A DNA stretch of 64,000 nucleotides from Pseudomonas frederiksbergensis (lineage in GTDB: Bacteria; Pseudomonadota; Gammaproteobacteria; Pseudomonadales; Pseudomonadaceae): positions 2,914,001-2,978,000 of the forward strand of contig NZ_CP017886.1 in NCBI RefSeq assembly GCF_001874645.1. The letters are read 5' to 3'. Positions 1-12,247 of the stretch are shown in pieces; the first letter of the stretch is position 1, and each line of letters opens with the position of its first letter. A program made the position numbers and the translations under genes. The notes below the pieces were generated by a model that did not search any database, had not been told where the DNA came from, and was given only the letters and a program-made list of their open reading frames with translations.

Positions 1-1298
1 CGGGTCCGGCTCATCGCCTGTTCCAGCGCGACGATCTGCCCCTGCAATACATCGCCGGCCGGTGACGACGTGCGGCGGCGCTCGGGAAACACTTTCGGCT
101 CACTATCAAGCCGTGCCAGTTCCCAGCCGAAGTAGGCGAGCACCGCGCTCAGGCGTCGCCAGTTCCAGATCAAATACCCCAGCAGCATCCCCAGCAAACT
201 GGCGGTGGGCGACCACCACCAACCGGCTCGGAGCAACAGCGCCGAGGCGAGCAACGCCATCACCATGCAAACCAGGGTCAACCACAAGGCGCGCCGTGGA
301 CGAAATAACAACAAGGCCAGCAGCAACGCGACAATGGCCGTCGACAACCCGACCGCCCAGCCATCGGCAAGTACCACAATACTGCGCTGTTGCAGCAGAC
401 CGTTGAGGATGTTGGCTTGAATCTCGATGCCTGGCGTTGTGCCGATGCTCGCCGATTGCGGTGTCACATAGCGGTCACCCAACCCTGGCGCCGTGGAGCC
501 AATCAGGATCAGGCGATCACGCAGCAACTCGGGTGGCACTTCACCACGCAACACGCTGACGTAAGGAACGCTGGGGAAACCCGCATTCGCGCTGATAAAG
601 GGAATTCGAATGCCGTTGGTTCGTTGCCAGCCTTGAACCGTCAATGACAACGGCGAGCCGGGCAGGGTAGCCAGCCCGTCTGTGGTCGTCTCGTAGAGCA
701 GCCAGGCCAGTTGCGACCTTGGGTTGCGCTCAGGGCCTTCGCGCAGGTACACGCTGCGCACGATGCCATCAGCGTCCGCCTCAGCGTTGATATGCCCGAT
801 ACCTTTGGCACAGCGACTCAGCGGCGCCACGGGTTCGATTTCACCCAGCGGCTGCCCATAACGGGCAACCCCTTCGCGCAGCAAAGGCACGAACACGTTG
901 CCGGCCCGGCATGCAGCGTGTGCCAGGCGCAGATCGTTGTCGGGAAGTTTGTCAGGCTCGCTGAAAATGACATCGAACAGCACGCCCTTGGCCTTTGCAT
1001 CGCTGAGCCGATCCAGCAGGTCGGCGTGCAAGGTTCGTGACCAGGGCCACTGACCGAGTTGCTGCAAGCTGTAATCGTCGATGGTGACGATGAGGATTCG
1101 CGGGTCGACCGGTAGCGGACTCAGCCGACGCAGATTGTCGTACAGCAGATTGCTCAGCGTCAGCCCATGGTTCAAGGACAGAAGCGCCGTCAGCGGCAGC
1201 AGGATCAGACTGACCCACAGCCATTCCCGGACCATCCGACGAAACAGCCGCTGGGCCTGGGTCGGCTCGCGCCCCTCCTTCCTTGGCCAGTGCTTCAT
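1..1298 (-). CDS. CHASE2-domain membrane sensor (probable histidine kinase), 3' part missing
   Basis: About 432 N-terminal residues are visible before the window edge. After a short basic N-terminus there is one membrane segment (about residues 23-42, WLWVSLILLPLTALLSL). A CHASE2-type extracytoplasmic domain follows, with the family-typical DPRILIVTIDDYSLQQLGQWPW near residue 65 and GVLFDVIFSEPD near 105. Further hydrophobic segments (VGLSTAIVALLLALLLF and the following ones) end the sensor, and a cytoplasmic linker begins with a coiled-coil-like LQGQIVALEQAM. The catalytic part lies outside the window, so kinase versus adenylate/guanylate cyclase cannot be decided. A kinase is favoured because an OmpR-type response regulator lies 2 kb away. 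The gene starts about 20 nt after the stop of the FecR-domain gene and is probably in its operon. Confidence 0.8.
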   Translation of the reverse strand, partial: MKHWPRKEGREPTQAQRLFRRMVREWLWVSLILLPLTALLSLNHGLTLSNLLYDNLRRLSPLPVDPRILIVTIDDYSLQQLGQWPWSRTLHADLLDRLSDAKAKGVLFDVIFSEPDKLPDNDLRLAHAACRAGNVFVPLLREGVARYGQPLGEIEPVAPLSRCAKGIGHINAEADADGIVRSVYLREGPERNPRSQLAWLLYETTTDGLATLPGSPLSLTVQGWQRTNGIRIPFISANAGFPSVPYVSVLRGEVPPELLRDRLILIGSTAPGLGDRYVTPQSASIGTTPGIEIQANILNGLLQQRSIVVLADGWAVGLSTAIVALLLALLLFRPRRALWLTLVCMVMALLASALLLRAGWWWSPTASLLGMLLGYLIWNWRRLSAVLAYFGWELARLDSEPKVFPERRRTSSPAGDVLQGQIVALEQAMSRT

Positions 1299-1316
1299 CG
1301 GCAAATAGCCGAGTCG

Positions 1317-2318
1317 TTATTGGACACGCGTGGTCCTGGGGTAATAGAAGATGTCATATACCCCGGTCTCTCCCTCAAGCCCCTGCTCGTCATACGCAGA
1401 GAGTCGAACATGGTAGAAAAACGCCTTCAACCCACTGAAGTTGATCTCTGGTGTGCTGGAAAACTGTTCCTGCTTGATGTTCAGGAAGTCCGTGTCGGTC
1501 GCCACTTGCGCCCGGTAGCGCGTGGCCCCGTGCAAGGGTTTCATGATCAATTGCCAGACCGGAGCGGGGCCAGTTTGACCGGTCTGCCCCAATAACTGAG
1601 GCGCGGGCAACAGCTCAATCGGCGTCAGCTTGCCTTCCTTCTGAATGCGTAAACCCTGGCGAGCCATGACCTGCACTTCATCTGCCGGTTTTTCGGCTTT
1701 TTTCGCGAGAGGTTTACCCGTGCGTTTTTTCGCTGGCGCGTCAGCGTCTTCACCACGATCGACGGCCACCTGGCCATTCAGCACTTCGATCAGCGATTGC
1801 CCATTGTCGTTGTTCCGCACCCGAAAGTGTGTGCCTCGGACACCCAGCACGCCGACCGGCGTCACGATCTGAAAACGATCATAGTCGCTGGCGCGCTTAA
1901 TCACATACGACTCGACCTGACCTTGCTCAAGAATCACCTGAGGGACAACAAGTTCTTCGTTCAATCGCAACGTGACCTGCGAACTGGACGGAAGAACGAT
2001 GCGAGATCCATCGCCCAGCGACAGACTGACGAACGCAGAAGGGGAAGTCTTCACGCCTTCCTGCTCGTCAACCGTCATCCCTTCTTCGAGCGCCACCTGA
2101 TTGCCCTTGCGGTCGAGCTTCCAGGCTTCGCCCGTCAGGTGTTCGACAGTGGCGGGCAGGGGTTGTCCACGGCATTGCTGATGGTCATCGATATACGGCA
2201 AGCGCTTTGAATCGAAGAACGCTGCAGATGCGCTCTGGGTCAATGGACTCACCAGGCCAACGACCAGCAACAGGCAGCTGCCCAGGCGGTGACGATGCAA
2301 AGAAGTCATTTGGCTCAT
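1317..2318 (-). CDS. FecR-domain periplasmic protein
   Basis: 333 residues. A signal peptide is clear: a His/Arg-rich start, a hydrophobic core (CLLLVVGLVSPL) and a likely cleavage after SASA near residue 32. A FecR-like domain spans about residues 75-190, with GSRIVLPSSSQVTLRL and the hallmark block around FQIVTPVGVLGVRGTHFRV (about 150-168). A Lys-rich linker (about 195-215) and a C-terminal beta-rich, FnIII-like region with AQVATDTDF follow. FecR-domain proteins paired with CHASE2 sensors are a recurrent arrangement. The periplasmic FecR protein may bind or modulate the CHASE2 domain, but the ligand is unknown. It is not a FecR-type anti-sigma factor: no sigma factor gene is adjacent and the protein is exported. 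Confidence 0.85.
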   Translation of the reverse strand: MSQMTSLHRHRLGSCLLLVVGLVSPLTQSASAAFFDSKRLPYIDDHQQCRGQPLPATVEHLTGEAWKLDRKGNQVALEEGMTVDEQEGVKTSPSAFVSLSLGDGSRIVLPSSSQVTLRLNEELVVPQVILEQGQVESYVIKRASDYDRFQIVTPVGVLGVRGTHFRVRNNDNGQSLIEVLNGQVAVDRGEDADAPAKKRTGKPLAKKAEKPADEVQVMARQGLRIQKEGKLTPIELLPAPQLLGQTGQTGPAPVWQLIMKPLHGATRYRAQVATDTDFLNIKQEQFSSTPEINFSGLKAFFYHVRLSAYDEQGLEGETGVYDIFYYPRTTRVQ

Positions 2319-2747
2319 TGGATTCGCTTTTCACGCTTTTATTAGAATCTGGCCGCTCATCTGATTCATCAGCCTTACGCACCTTACCCGACAGGGCTCT
2401 ACGGCAGATAGCCCACATCTATGCATAACGCCCCTATCAATTACAAAAGCAATCGCGGATATCCATAAAGGCAAACAAATCAAAGAGGGTAGGAGGTGAC
2501 ACATCCGTGTGTCAGAACCGGGTCAGTATCAATCCGGTTTTACAAGGTGAGAGGGCACTCCCTTTTTTCCCCTGAACTGCCGACCGCAAGCGAACCGGCG
2601 ATCGGCGGTCCCGCCAGGTTGGCGATGACACTCCCTGTGTCGGAGCACTTCCGAATGCTCCTGTGCCACTCAACGCTTGAGAATTTACCGACCACGACAG
2701 TCGATGAGGCAATTCTCCATATTTGTTCAGAATTGCCCGAGCCCTCG
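2319..2747. other. Intergenic region with small inverted repeats, no convincing gene
   Basis: This 429-nt gap separates the FecR gene from the next minus-strand gene and should hold the minus-strand promoter of the FecR-CHASE2 operon. Two inverted repeats are visible. TGACACA at 2497-2503 pairs with TGTGTCA at 2508-2514 across a 4-nt loop, and AACCGG near 2516 pairs with CCGGTT near 2540. A plus-strand reading frame through 2496-2840 has no recognisable content and runs into the opposite gene; I do not call it. Confidence 0.4.
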
Positions 2748-3038
2748 TTAGAACACCCAGCGCTGCTGCTCTTCAGGAAGCCGAAGTGGCGCCGGTTGCT
2801 CGCCGTCTGCGGGAGCGCTCACCGGTGCGAAGCCCCGTGAATCACTGAACGCCACATTCACCACCGCGGGACTGAAATAGCGCTGTGTCATGTGTTCATC
2901 CGGTACTTCGCTGCTTGAATTCACGGTCAGCGAAACAACTCCCACATAGACCAAAAATGCCAACGACAGGCAGCGTGCCAGCGCCTTGTCCTTGGTCACC
3001 TTCACGATCAGTGCACGAACATTCAGGCTGTTCCTCAT
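2748..3038 (-). CDS. Small single-pass membrane protein of unknown function
   Basis: 96 residues from the ATG at 3038, which follows an AGGAC/AAGG purine stretch. A frame extending to 3086 has no better start. The layout is a basic cytoplasmic N-terminus (VKVTKDKALARC), one membrane segment (CLSLAFLVYVGVVSLTV, about 31-47) and a Pro/Glu-rich periplasmic tail ending PEEQQRWVF. I do not recognise a family. It lies between the CHASE2/FecR pair and the response regulator and diverges from the latter, so a role in the same signalling system is possible but only by proximity. Confidence 0.6.
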   Translation of the reverse strand: MRNSLNVRALIVKVTKDKALARCLSLAFLVYVGVVSLTVNSSSEVPDEHMTQRYFSPAVVNVAFSDSRGFAPVSAPADGEQPAPLRLPEEQQRWVF

Positions 3039-3220
3039 CCTTGCGTCCTCGAGTCTTCGAGCTGATATCCGTCGGTTGACGGCCAATTGATATCAGCCTA
3101 CCCAGACGCATGGAATCGAGAGCAATTCACCACAATTGTTCAGATTCAGACAATCAGCCTAAACTCCGCACATAGGATTTTTTACCCATCGCACTCTACG
3201 AGCTGAAGGAAACGCCCCGC

Positions 3221-3934
3221 ATGCGTGTCGCAATACTGGATGACGAACCCGCCGAGCTACGCCGGGTGGAACAGACACTGCGACAGATTCCCGGAACCGG
3301 GGAGCAAGCGTGGACCTTGCACAGCTTCGAGCGGGGCGAAGACCTGCTACGCCAGCTTCGACGCGAGACCTTCGATCTGTTGATACTCGACTGGCAGTTG
3401 CCCGATCTCAGCGGTCTATCGCTACTACGCTGGACCCGCGAACATATGGAGGCACCTCCCGCCGCCATCATGCTCACCAGCCGCGATGCCGAGAGTGACA
3501 TCGTCCAGGCCTTGAACGCCGGCGCCGATGATTACGTCAGCAAACCGTTTCGCCCCAACGAACTCAAGGCCCGCGTCAGTGCCGTACTGCGCCGACATGG
3601 ATTGCCGCACGGTGCGGCCAGCGAAGTGCTTACGTTCAACGATCTGAACTTCGACGACGCCGAACTGACAGTGACCCGCGCTGGAAAACCCATCAGCCTG
3701 ACCGAACGTGAATACCGTCTGGCCCGCTGCCTGTTTGCTAACCTGGGCCGGCCGCTGTCACGGGAGTATCTCTACGAGCGTTTCTGGACCCATGAAGAAA
3801 TGGTGTCTTCCAGACCACTGGACACTCACATCTACCGCTTGCGCAACAAGCTTGGGCTGACGGCGGATCGCGGTTGGCAGTTGCTGACGATCTATGGGTA
3901 TGGGTATCGACTGGAAAGCGTGGTTAGCGCGTAG
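3221..3934 (+). CDS. OmpR/PhoB-family response regulator
   Basis: 237 residues. The receiver domain (1-120) has the acidic pair D7-D8, the phospho-acceptor D57 in LLILDWQLPD, T86 in IMLTS, and K108 in DYVSKPF. The winged-helix domain (about 135-232) has LTEREYRLARCLFANLGRPLSREYLYERFW and SRPLDTHIYRLRNKL, and ends in the usual GYGYRL. It is therefore a DNA-binding transcription factor activated by a histidine kinase. The likely partner is the CHASE2 sensor at the window start, although the two genes are divergent and separated by two genes. The stop codon lies inside a REP element, so the last residues (SVVSA) may have been shaped by that insertion. Confidence 0.92.
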   Translation: MRVAILDDEPAELRRVEQTLRQIPGTGEQAWTLHSFERGEDLLRQLRRETFDLLILDWQLPDLSGLSLLRWTREHMEAPPAAIMLTSRDAESDIVQALNAGADDYVSKPFRPNELKARVSAVLRRHGLPHGAASEVLTFNDLNFDDAELTVTRAGKPISLTEREYRLARCLFANLGRPLSREYLYERFWTHEEMVSSRPLDTHIYRLRNKLGLTADRGWQLLTIYGYGYRLESVVSA

Positions 3935-3957
3935 GAGCTGCCGCAGGCTGCGATCTT
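3931..3957 (+). repeat. REP element (single copy) overlapping a stop codon
   Basis: The core GTAGGAGCTGCCGCAGGC followed by TGCGATCTT is the same as the units near 15.4, 29.0 and 41.9 kb. It is a Pseudomonas repetitive extragenic palindrome half-unit. The TAG at 3932-3934 ends the response regulator gene. Confidence 0.85.
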
Positions 3958-3980
3958 CAAATGTCTTCTCGCGAACAATA

Positions 3981-4019
3981 AAAAAGGCCAACGCTGAGCG
4001 TTGGCCTTTTTTATTTTTG
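3981..4019. terminator. Intrinsic terminator, usable on both strands
   Basis: GGCCAACGC at 3986-3994 pairs with GCGTTGGCC at 3998-4006 around a 3-nt loop. It is flanked by A5 upstream and a T-rich tract (TTTTTTATTTTT) downstream. It lies between the converging response regulator and small secreted protein genes. Confidence 0.9.
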
Positions 4020-4079
4020 CAGGTTGTACCGGGTGCAGGGTCTCAAAATAGACACCCAATCAACAGAAGCAAATTGAAC

Positions 4080-4409
4080 CTAGCCACCAATCTGGTGGCT
4101 TACCGCATTTTCTTGCTGGTTAAGGGTCTTTTGCTCCTGCTTGGTGATGTGCCCTTTATTCTGGCTAGCCATGTCCCGTTCTTCCTGACGAATCTGGTGG
4201 TCTTCCTTATGCAGGTTGCTCGCCTGTCGCTTGGAAATTTCGCCTTCTTTGACTTCGTTATGGATTCGCTTGTTCTGGTTGGCCAGACGATTATTTACTT
4301 CGGCTCGACGTGGGTGATCTTTTTTCCACTGGCCATCAGCAGCCATTGCATTAGCGGCAACCAGACCCACAACGGCGGACAACAGAATAGCAGCGAGCTT
4401 CTTAGCCAT
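4080..4409 (-). CDS. Small secreted charged protein
   Basis: 109 residues with a textbook signal peptide (MAKKLAAILLSAVVGLVAA, cleavage expected after AMA at residue 23). The mature part of about 86 residues is strongly charged, rich in Lys, His, Gln and Asn, without Cys, and probably helical (RRAEVNNRLANQNKRIHNEV; HKEDHQIRQEERDM). It resembles small exported proteins of unknown function found across Pseudomonas; a periplasmic location is likely. It is monocistronic. The preceding 280 nt (4410-4689) hold its promoter region and the gyrB terminator. Confidence 0.8.
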   Translation of the reverse strand: MAKKLAAILLSAVVGLVAANAMAADGQWKKDHPRRAEVNNRLANQNKRIHNEVKEGEISKRQASNLHKEDHQIRQEERDMASQNKGHITKQEQKTLNQQENAVSHQIGG

Positions 4410-4580
4410 GTTTGATTCCTACTGAATACTTTAAGGGCTGGCCCGGTTGATTTGATCAGCACCGCCGGCCATGTAGTTACTGAATCGTCCCTGCTTCCAT
4501 AGACACGATTAAGTGCCGACAGTTCATTGAGAATAAGCCTAGCAGTTAGGTCGACCCTCGATGTCCGAAAAATCCCCAAA

Positions 4581-4612
4581 AAAAAAGGCCAGCGCTGTGC
4601 GCTGGCCTTTTG
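4581..4612 (-). terminator. Intrinsic terminator after gyrB
   Basis: GGCCAGCGC at 4587-4595 pairs with GCGCTGGCC at 4599-4607 across TGT. Read on the minus strand the stem is followed by nine T (A run at 4578-4586), about 80 nt after the gyrB stop. Confidence 0.9.
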
Positions 4613-4689
4613 TCTGGCCTACCTCTTAGGGTAGGCCAGACTCATTTACTTTTGAAAGTGTGCATCTTTTTTGCGAACCTACAACAGGA

Positions 4690-8215
<3,526 letters not shown>

Positions 8216-8235
8216 CTAGCGTCTGCTGAACATGT

Positions 8236-9339
8236 TTACAGGCGCATCGGCATGACAACGTAAGCCGAGTCGTCGTTGTCGGACTCTTGCACCAGCGCAC
8301 TGCTGTTGGAATCAGACAGGATCAAACGCACTTGCTCAGTGGTCATCACGCCCAGCACGTCAAGCAGATAGCTCACGTTGAAGCCGATTTCCAGCGAACC
8401 ACCGTTGTACTCAACGCCAACTTCTTCTTCCGCCTCTTCCTGTTCCGGGTTGTTCGCCTGGATCTTCAGCTGACCGTTGGCCAGTTGCAGACGAATGCCG
8501 CGGTACTTCTCGTTGGACAGAATCGCAGTACGGCTAAATGCCTCGCGCAGTGCCTGACGATCGCCCAGTACAAGCTTGTCGCCGCCTTTGGGCAGAACAC
8601 GCTCGTAGTCAGGGAACTTTCCGTCGACCAGTTTCGAGGTAAAGGTGAACTCGCCGGTGGTAGCGCGAATATGGTGCTGGCCCAGAATGATGCTGACATT
8701 GCCATCCGGCTCGGTCAGCAAACGCGCCAGTTCCAGAATACCTTTACGTGGAACGATCACCTGATGGCGATCCGGTTGACCGATGTCAGCCTGCATCGAG
8801 CACATGGCCAGACGGTGACCGTCGGTGGCCACGGCGCGGATGATGCCGGCCGAGACTTCCAGCAACATGCCGTTGAGGTAGTAGCGAACGTCCTGCTGAG
8901 CCATGGCAAAGCTGGTGCGTTCGATCAAACGACGCAGCTTGCTCTGCGCAAGACTGCAGGTCAGCGATCCCGGGCCTTCTTCGACAGTCGGGAAGTCGTT
9001 GGCTGGCAACGTCGACAGGGTGAAGCGGCTGCGGCCGGCCTTCACCACGAGCTTCTGCTCATCGACCTTGATGTCGATCAGCGCGTCGTTCGGCAGGCTC
9101 TTGCAGATGTCCATCAGCTTACGCGCCGGGACAGTGATTTCGCCCGGCTCGGCCGGCTCTTCGAGTTGCACACGACCGACCAGCTCGACTTCCAGGTCGG
9201 TACCGGTCAGCGACAACTGCTGGCCTTCGACAACCAGCAGCACGTTGGAAAGCACCGGCAAGGTCTGTCGGCGTTCGACGACGCCTGCGACCAGTTGCAG
9301 GGGTTTCAACAGGGCTTCGCGTTGAATGGTGAAATGCAT
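8236..9339 (-). CDS. dnaN: DNA polymerase III beta sliding clamp
   Basis: 367 residues, the usual length. The N-terminus MHFTIQREALLKPLQLVAGVVERRQTLPVLSN and the C-terminal VVMPMRL are characteristic. The latter is part of the pocket that binds clamp-binding motifs. The protein forms the dimeric ring that tethers polymerase III to DNA. It follows dnaA after about 39 nt and precedes recF, the conserved order. Confidence 0.98.
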   Translation of the reverse strand: MHFTIQREALLKPLQLVAGVVERRQTLPVLSNVLLVVEGQQLSLTGTDLEVELVGRVQLEEPAEPGEITVPARKLMDICKSLPNDALIDIKVDEQKLVVKAGRSRFTLSTLPANDFPTVEEGPGSLTCSLAQSKLRRLIERTSFAMAQQDVRYYLNGMLLEVSAGIIRAVATDGHRLAMCSMQADIGQPDRHQVIVPRKGILELARLLTEPDGNVSIILGQHHIRATTGEFTFTSKLVDGKFPDYERVLPKGGDKLVLGDRQALREAFSRTAILSNEKYRGIRLQLANGQLKIQANNPEQEEAEEEVGVEYNGGSLEIGFNVSYLLDVLGVMTTEQVRLILSDSNSSALVQESDNDDSAYVVMPMRL

Positions 9340-9378
9340 GGTCTAGTCCCTTGCCTTAATAAGCTGCGCTGGTGTTCA

Positions 9379-10890
9379 TCAAGTGGTCAGTGTACGCAGC
9401 AGGTTCTTGTAGTCCTCGCGGATGTCCGCGTCGGATTCCTTAAGTTCGTTGATCTTGCGGCAGGCGTGCAACACCGTGGTGTGGTCGCGGCCGCCAAACA
9501 CATCGCCGATTTCCGGCAGGCTGTGGTTGGTCAGCTCCTTGGACAGGGCCATGGCCACTTGCCGCGGACGTGCGACCGAACGCGAACGGCGTTTGGACAG
9601 CAGATCGGAAATCTTGATCTTGTAGTACTCGGCGACGGTGCGCTGAATGTTATCCACAGAGACCAGTTTGTCCTGAAGTGCCAACAGGTCCTTCAGGGAC
9701 TCGCGAATCAACTCGATGGTGATATCGCGGCCCATGAAGTGCGAGTGGGCGATCACGCGTTTGAGCGCGCCTTCGAGTTCACGGACGTTGGAACGAATAC
9801 GCTGGGCAATGAAGAACGCAGCATCGTGCGGCAGGTCAACTTTAGCCTGGTCGGCCTTCTTCATCAGAATCGCGACGCGGGTTTCCAGTTCCGGTGGCTC
9901 GACGGCAACTGTCAGGCCCCAGCCGAAGCGCGACTTCAAGCGCTCTTCAAGGCCTTCGATTTCTTTCGGATAACGGTCGCTGGTGAGGATGACCTGTTGG
10001 CCACCTTCAAGCAGCGCGTTGAACGTGTGGAAGAATTCTTCCTGGGAACGCTCCTTGCGGGCGAAGAACTGAATGTCATCGATAAGCAGTGCGTCGACCG
10101 AACGGTAGAAGCGCTTGAACTCGTTGATCGCATTCAGTTGCAAAGCCTTGACCATGTCGGCCACGAAGCGCTCGGAATGCAGGTACACAACCTTGGCATT
10201 CGGGTTCTTCTTTAATAGGTGGTTACCCACAGCGTGCATCAAGTGGGTTTTACCCAAGCCAACGCCGCCATACAGAAACAGCGGGTTGTAACCGTGCTTG
10301 GGATTGTCCGCAACCTGCCAGGCGGCCGCGCGGGCCAGTTGGTTGGACTTACCTTCGACGAAGTTCTCGAAGGTGAAGGTGCGGTTCAGGTAACTGGTGT
10401 GCTTGAGCGCGCCTTCGACCTGCACGGTGCGTTGTTCCGCCCGTACCGGGGCCTGTTGCGAGCTGGCGCCAGCCATTGGGTCGAAGCTGTCGCGGGACGG
10501 CTCTTCACTGACCTCGGCGACTTTTTGCGTTGCGCGCTTGGTCGGCACGGCTGGTGCGCTGACCGGTGCCGGCGCGGCAGTTGCCTGGGCTTGAGACGCC
10601 GCTGCAGCCAACGGTGCATTCGGTGCTGCACGAGGTGCCGAACTGCGTTTGCTGCCTATTAATAAGGAAAGCGCCGGCGCCATGCCGTTGCCATGCTCAT
10701 CCAGCAGCTCGAGCACGCGGCTCAGGTACTTTTCGTTGACCCAGTCGAGAACAAAACGATTCGGTGCGTAGACACGCAACTCGTCGCCTTCGGCTTCGAC
10801 CTGTAGTGGACGGATCCAAGTGTTGAATTGTTGGGCAGGCAGCTCATCGCGCAAAAGCTCCACGCACTGCTGCCAAAGTTCCACTGACAC
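9379..10890 (-). CDS. dnaA: Chromosomal replication initiator DnaA
   Basis: 503 residues from a GTG start preceded by AGGGGAT. Domain I (about 1-80) starts [14 protein letters not shown] long Ala/Pro-rich domain II linker (about 82-160) follows. The AAA+ domain has Walker A GGVGLGKT at 208-215 and Walker B LLIDDIQF. Domain IV has the DnaA signature [20 protein letters not shown] near 470, which contacts DnaA boxes. DnaA binds oriC and opens it. A perfect DnaA box lies in its own coding region (9650-9658), and another overlaps its promoter, which fits autoregulation. Confidence 0.98.
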   Translation of the reverse strand: MSVELWQQCVELLRDELPAQQFNTWIRPLQVEAEGDELRVYAPNRFVLDWVNEKYLSRVLELLDEHGNGMAPALSLLIGSKRSSAPRAAPNAPLAAAASQAQATAAPAPVSAPAVPTKRATQKVAEVSEEPSRDSFDPMAGASSQQAPVRAEQRTVQVEGALKHTSYLNRTFTFENFVEGKSNQLARAAAWQVADNPKHGYNPLFLYGGVGLGKTHLMHAVGNHLLKKNPNAKVVYLHSERFVADMVKALQLNAINEFKRFYRSVDALLIDDIQFFARKERSQEEFFHTFNALLEGGQQVILTSDRYPKEIEGLEERLKSRFGWGLTVAVEPPELETRVAILMKKADQAKVDLPHDAAFFIAQRIRSNVRELEGALKRVIAHSHFMGRDITIELIRESLKDLLALQDKLVSVDNIQRTVAEYYKIKISDLLSKRRSRSVARPRQVAMALSKELTNHSLPEIGDVFGGRDHTTVLHACRKINELKESDADIREDYKNLLRTLTT

Positions 10891-10935
10891 GGATATCCCC
10901 TAAGTTGAAAGCCGGTGAGGCAAAAACAAGCGGCC

Positions 10936-10966
10936 ATTGTAGCGGCCAGACGCCGACTTATCCACA
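10936..10966 (-). promoter_or_regulatory. Probable dnaA promoter with overlapping DnaA box
   Basis: On the minus strand a TACAAT -10 hexamer (plus-strand ATTGTA at 10936-10941) stands about 45 nt before dnaA. A perfect DnaA box TTATCCACA at 10958-10966 overlaps where the -35 would be, a position suited to repression by DnaA. The -35 itself is weak. Confidence 0.55.
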
Positions 10967-11330
10967 CGTAGGTTGCTCACGGGGGTCGAAGAATCAACGC
11001 GTTATACGCAAAAAAGACGACCAACGGTCTGTGCATAAGCTCTGTGGATAAGCCCACTTAAGCTCGTTGTACAAGTGGGGGGCAAACCCGGTGGATAACC
11101 TGCCTGTGGATAACAACCCATTCCACACACAGCTTATCCGACAGCGCAACACAGGCTTAACACCGTTTTCCACTGTAGTTGTCATTCTCTGTACAGCACG
11201 GAATAGATGGGCTTAAGGTAGTTATCCACAGATCATGGCGGGCCTAGCTTTTATAAGCTTTACAGAAAAGCTTTAAATAATTCCCTTCTTTATTTTTATA
11301 TCTAGCTGTCCACCTTTCAAGGACGTCCCC
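10942..11330. other. oriC: Replication origin region oriC (dnaA-rpmH interval)
   Basis: Perfect DnaA boxes TTATCCACA/TGTGGATAA stand at 10958-10966, 11043-11051, 11105-11113 and 11222-11230. One-mismatch sites are at 11090-11098 and 11134-11142. An AT-rich stretch at about 11250-11310 (CTTTATTTTTATATC and neighbours) is a candidate unwinding element. The position between dnaA and rpmH is where functional Pseudomonas origins have been mapped. The exact borders are my estimate. Confidence 0.88.
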
Positions 11331-11365
11331 CTGGATATCCATTTGAAGGAAACGTTGGTTGGAAA

Positions 11366-11394
11366 TTGACCTAGAGGCTTGCTTTCTCTAGAAT
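11366..11394 (+). promoter_or_regulatory. rpmH-rnpA promoter
   Basis: TTGACC at 11366-11371 and TAGAAT at 11389-11394 are separated by exactly 17 nt, a near-consensus sigma-70 promoter 60 nt before rpmH. It is followed by a GGGGCCATTCCGGCCCG-like GC-rich leader at about 11412-11430. Confidence 0.85.
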
Positions 11395-11454
11395 CCCCGG
11401 TCTCTTAAAACGGGGGCCATTCCGGCCCGTTGTGGACGAACCAGGTAACACGAC

Positions 11455-11589
11455 ATGAAACGTACTTTCCAACCAAGCACTATCAAACGCGCTCGTACCC
11501 ACGGTTTCCGTGCTCGCATGGCTACCAAAAACGGCCGTGCCGTCCTGTCGCGTCGTCGCGCCAAAGGTCGTGCGCGTCTGGCAGTTTGA
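11455..11589 (+). CDS. rpmH: Ribosomal protein bL34
   Basis: 44 residues ([20 protein letters not shown], then basic to KGRARLAV), the normal size and sequence of this component of the 50S subunit. It is the first gene of the rpmH-rnpA-yidD-yidC run and lies directly next to the origin. Confidence 0.98.
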   Translation: MKRTFQPSTIKRARTHGFRARMATKNGRAVLSRRRAKGRARLAV

Positions 11590-11605
11590 TAATCCGGTAC
11601 TGGAG

Positions 11606-12007
11606 GTGAGTCAGGACTTCAGTCGGGAAAAGCGTTTGCTTACCCCCCGGCATTTCAAGGCAGTCTTTGACTCCCCTACCGGCAAGGTTCCGGGGAAAAA
11701 TCTCCTGCTCCTTGCACGCACCAACGATCTCGATCACCCCCGTCTAGGGCTGGTTATCGGGAAAAAGAGTGTGAAGCTCTCCGTTGAGCGCAATCGCCTC
11801 AAACGTCTGATGCGCGAATCGTTTCGCCTCCACCAGGATTCTCTGGTTGGTTGGGATATCGTTATCGTCGCGCGCAAAGGTTTGGGCGACGTAGAAAACC
11901 CCGAATTGATTCAGCATTTCGGCAAACTCTGGAAACGTCTGGCACGCAGCACGCCGGTACCAGCAGTCAAAACCGAAACTGTAGGGGTAGACAGCACTGA
12001 TGCGTAA
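11606..12007 (+). CDS. rnpA: Ribonuclease P protein component
   Basis: 133 residues from the GTG at 11606 (protein [17 protein letters not shown]), directly behind GGAG. The frame is open further upstream but overlaps rpmH, so the GTG is preferred. The RNR motif is clear in [17 protein letters not shown]. The protein assists the catalytic RNA in removing 5' leaders from tRNA precursors. It overlaps yidD by 8 nt. Confidence 0.95.
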   Translation: MSQDFSREKRLLTPRHFKAVFDSPTGKVPGKNLLLLARTNDLDHPRLGLVIGKKSVKLSVERNRLKRLMRESFRLHQDSLVGWDIVIVARKGLGDVENPELIQHFGKLWKRLARSTPVPAVKTETVGVDSTDA

Positions 12008-12245
12008 ACTGGCGCTCATTCCGATCCAGTTTTATCGCTATGCCATCAGTCCTTTGATGGCCAGCCACTGTCGTTTCTACCCCAGTTGTTCCTGCTACGC
12101 GTATGAAGCCATAGAAAATCATGGCCTTCTGCGCGGTGGCTGGCTGACCTTTCGTCGTTTAGGTCGCTGTCATCCGTGGAATCCCGGTGGTTATGACCCG
12201 GTTCCATCTATCCCTACCTCCCGTTCTTCTTCGATGGCCGAGTAA
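12000..12245 (+). CDS. yidD: Membrane protein insertion efficiency factor YidD
   Basis: 81 residues. It has the family core [20 protein letters not shown], then [14 protein letters not shown] and [17 protein letters not shown] with conserved Cys residues. An amphipathic, inner-face membrane-associated protein thought to aid YidC-dependent insertion. The start overlaps rnpA by 8 nt and yidC begins 2 nt after its stop, so translation is probably coupled. Confidence 0.95.
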   Translation: MRKLALIPIQFYRYAISPLMASHCRFYPSCSCYAYEAIENHGLLRGGWLTFRRLGRCHPWNPGGYDPVPSIPTSRSSSMAE

Positions 12246-12247
12246 TC

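Noticed and set aside
2496..2840. A 114-codon plus-strand frame with GGAGG near its start
   Set aside because: It has no recognisable content, overlaps the opposite small membrane protein gene, and its start lies in an inverted repeat.
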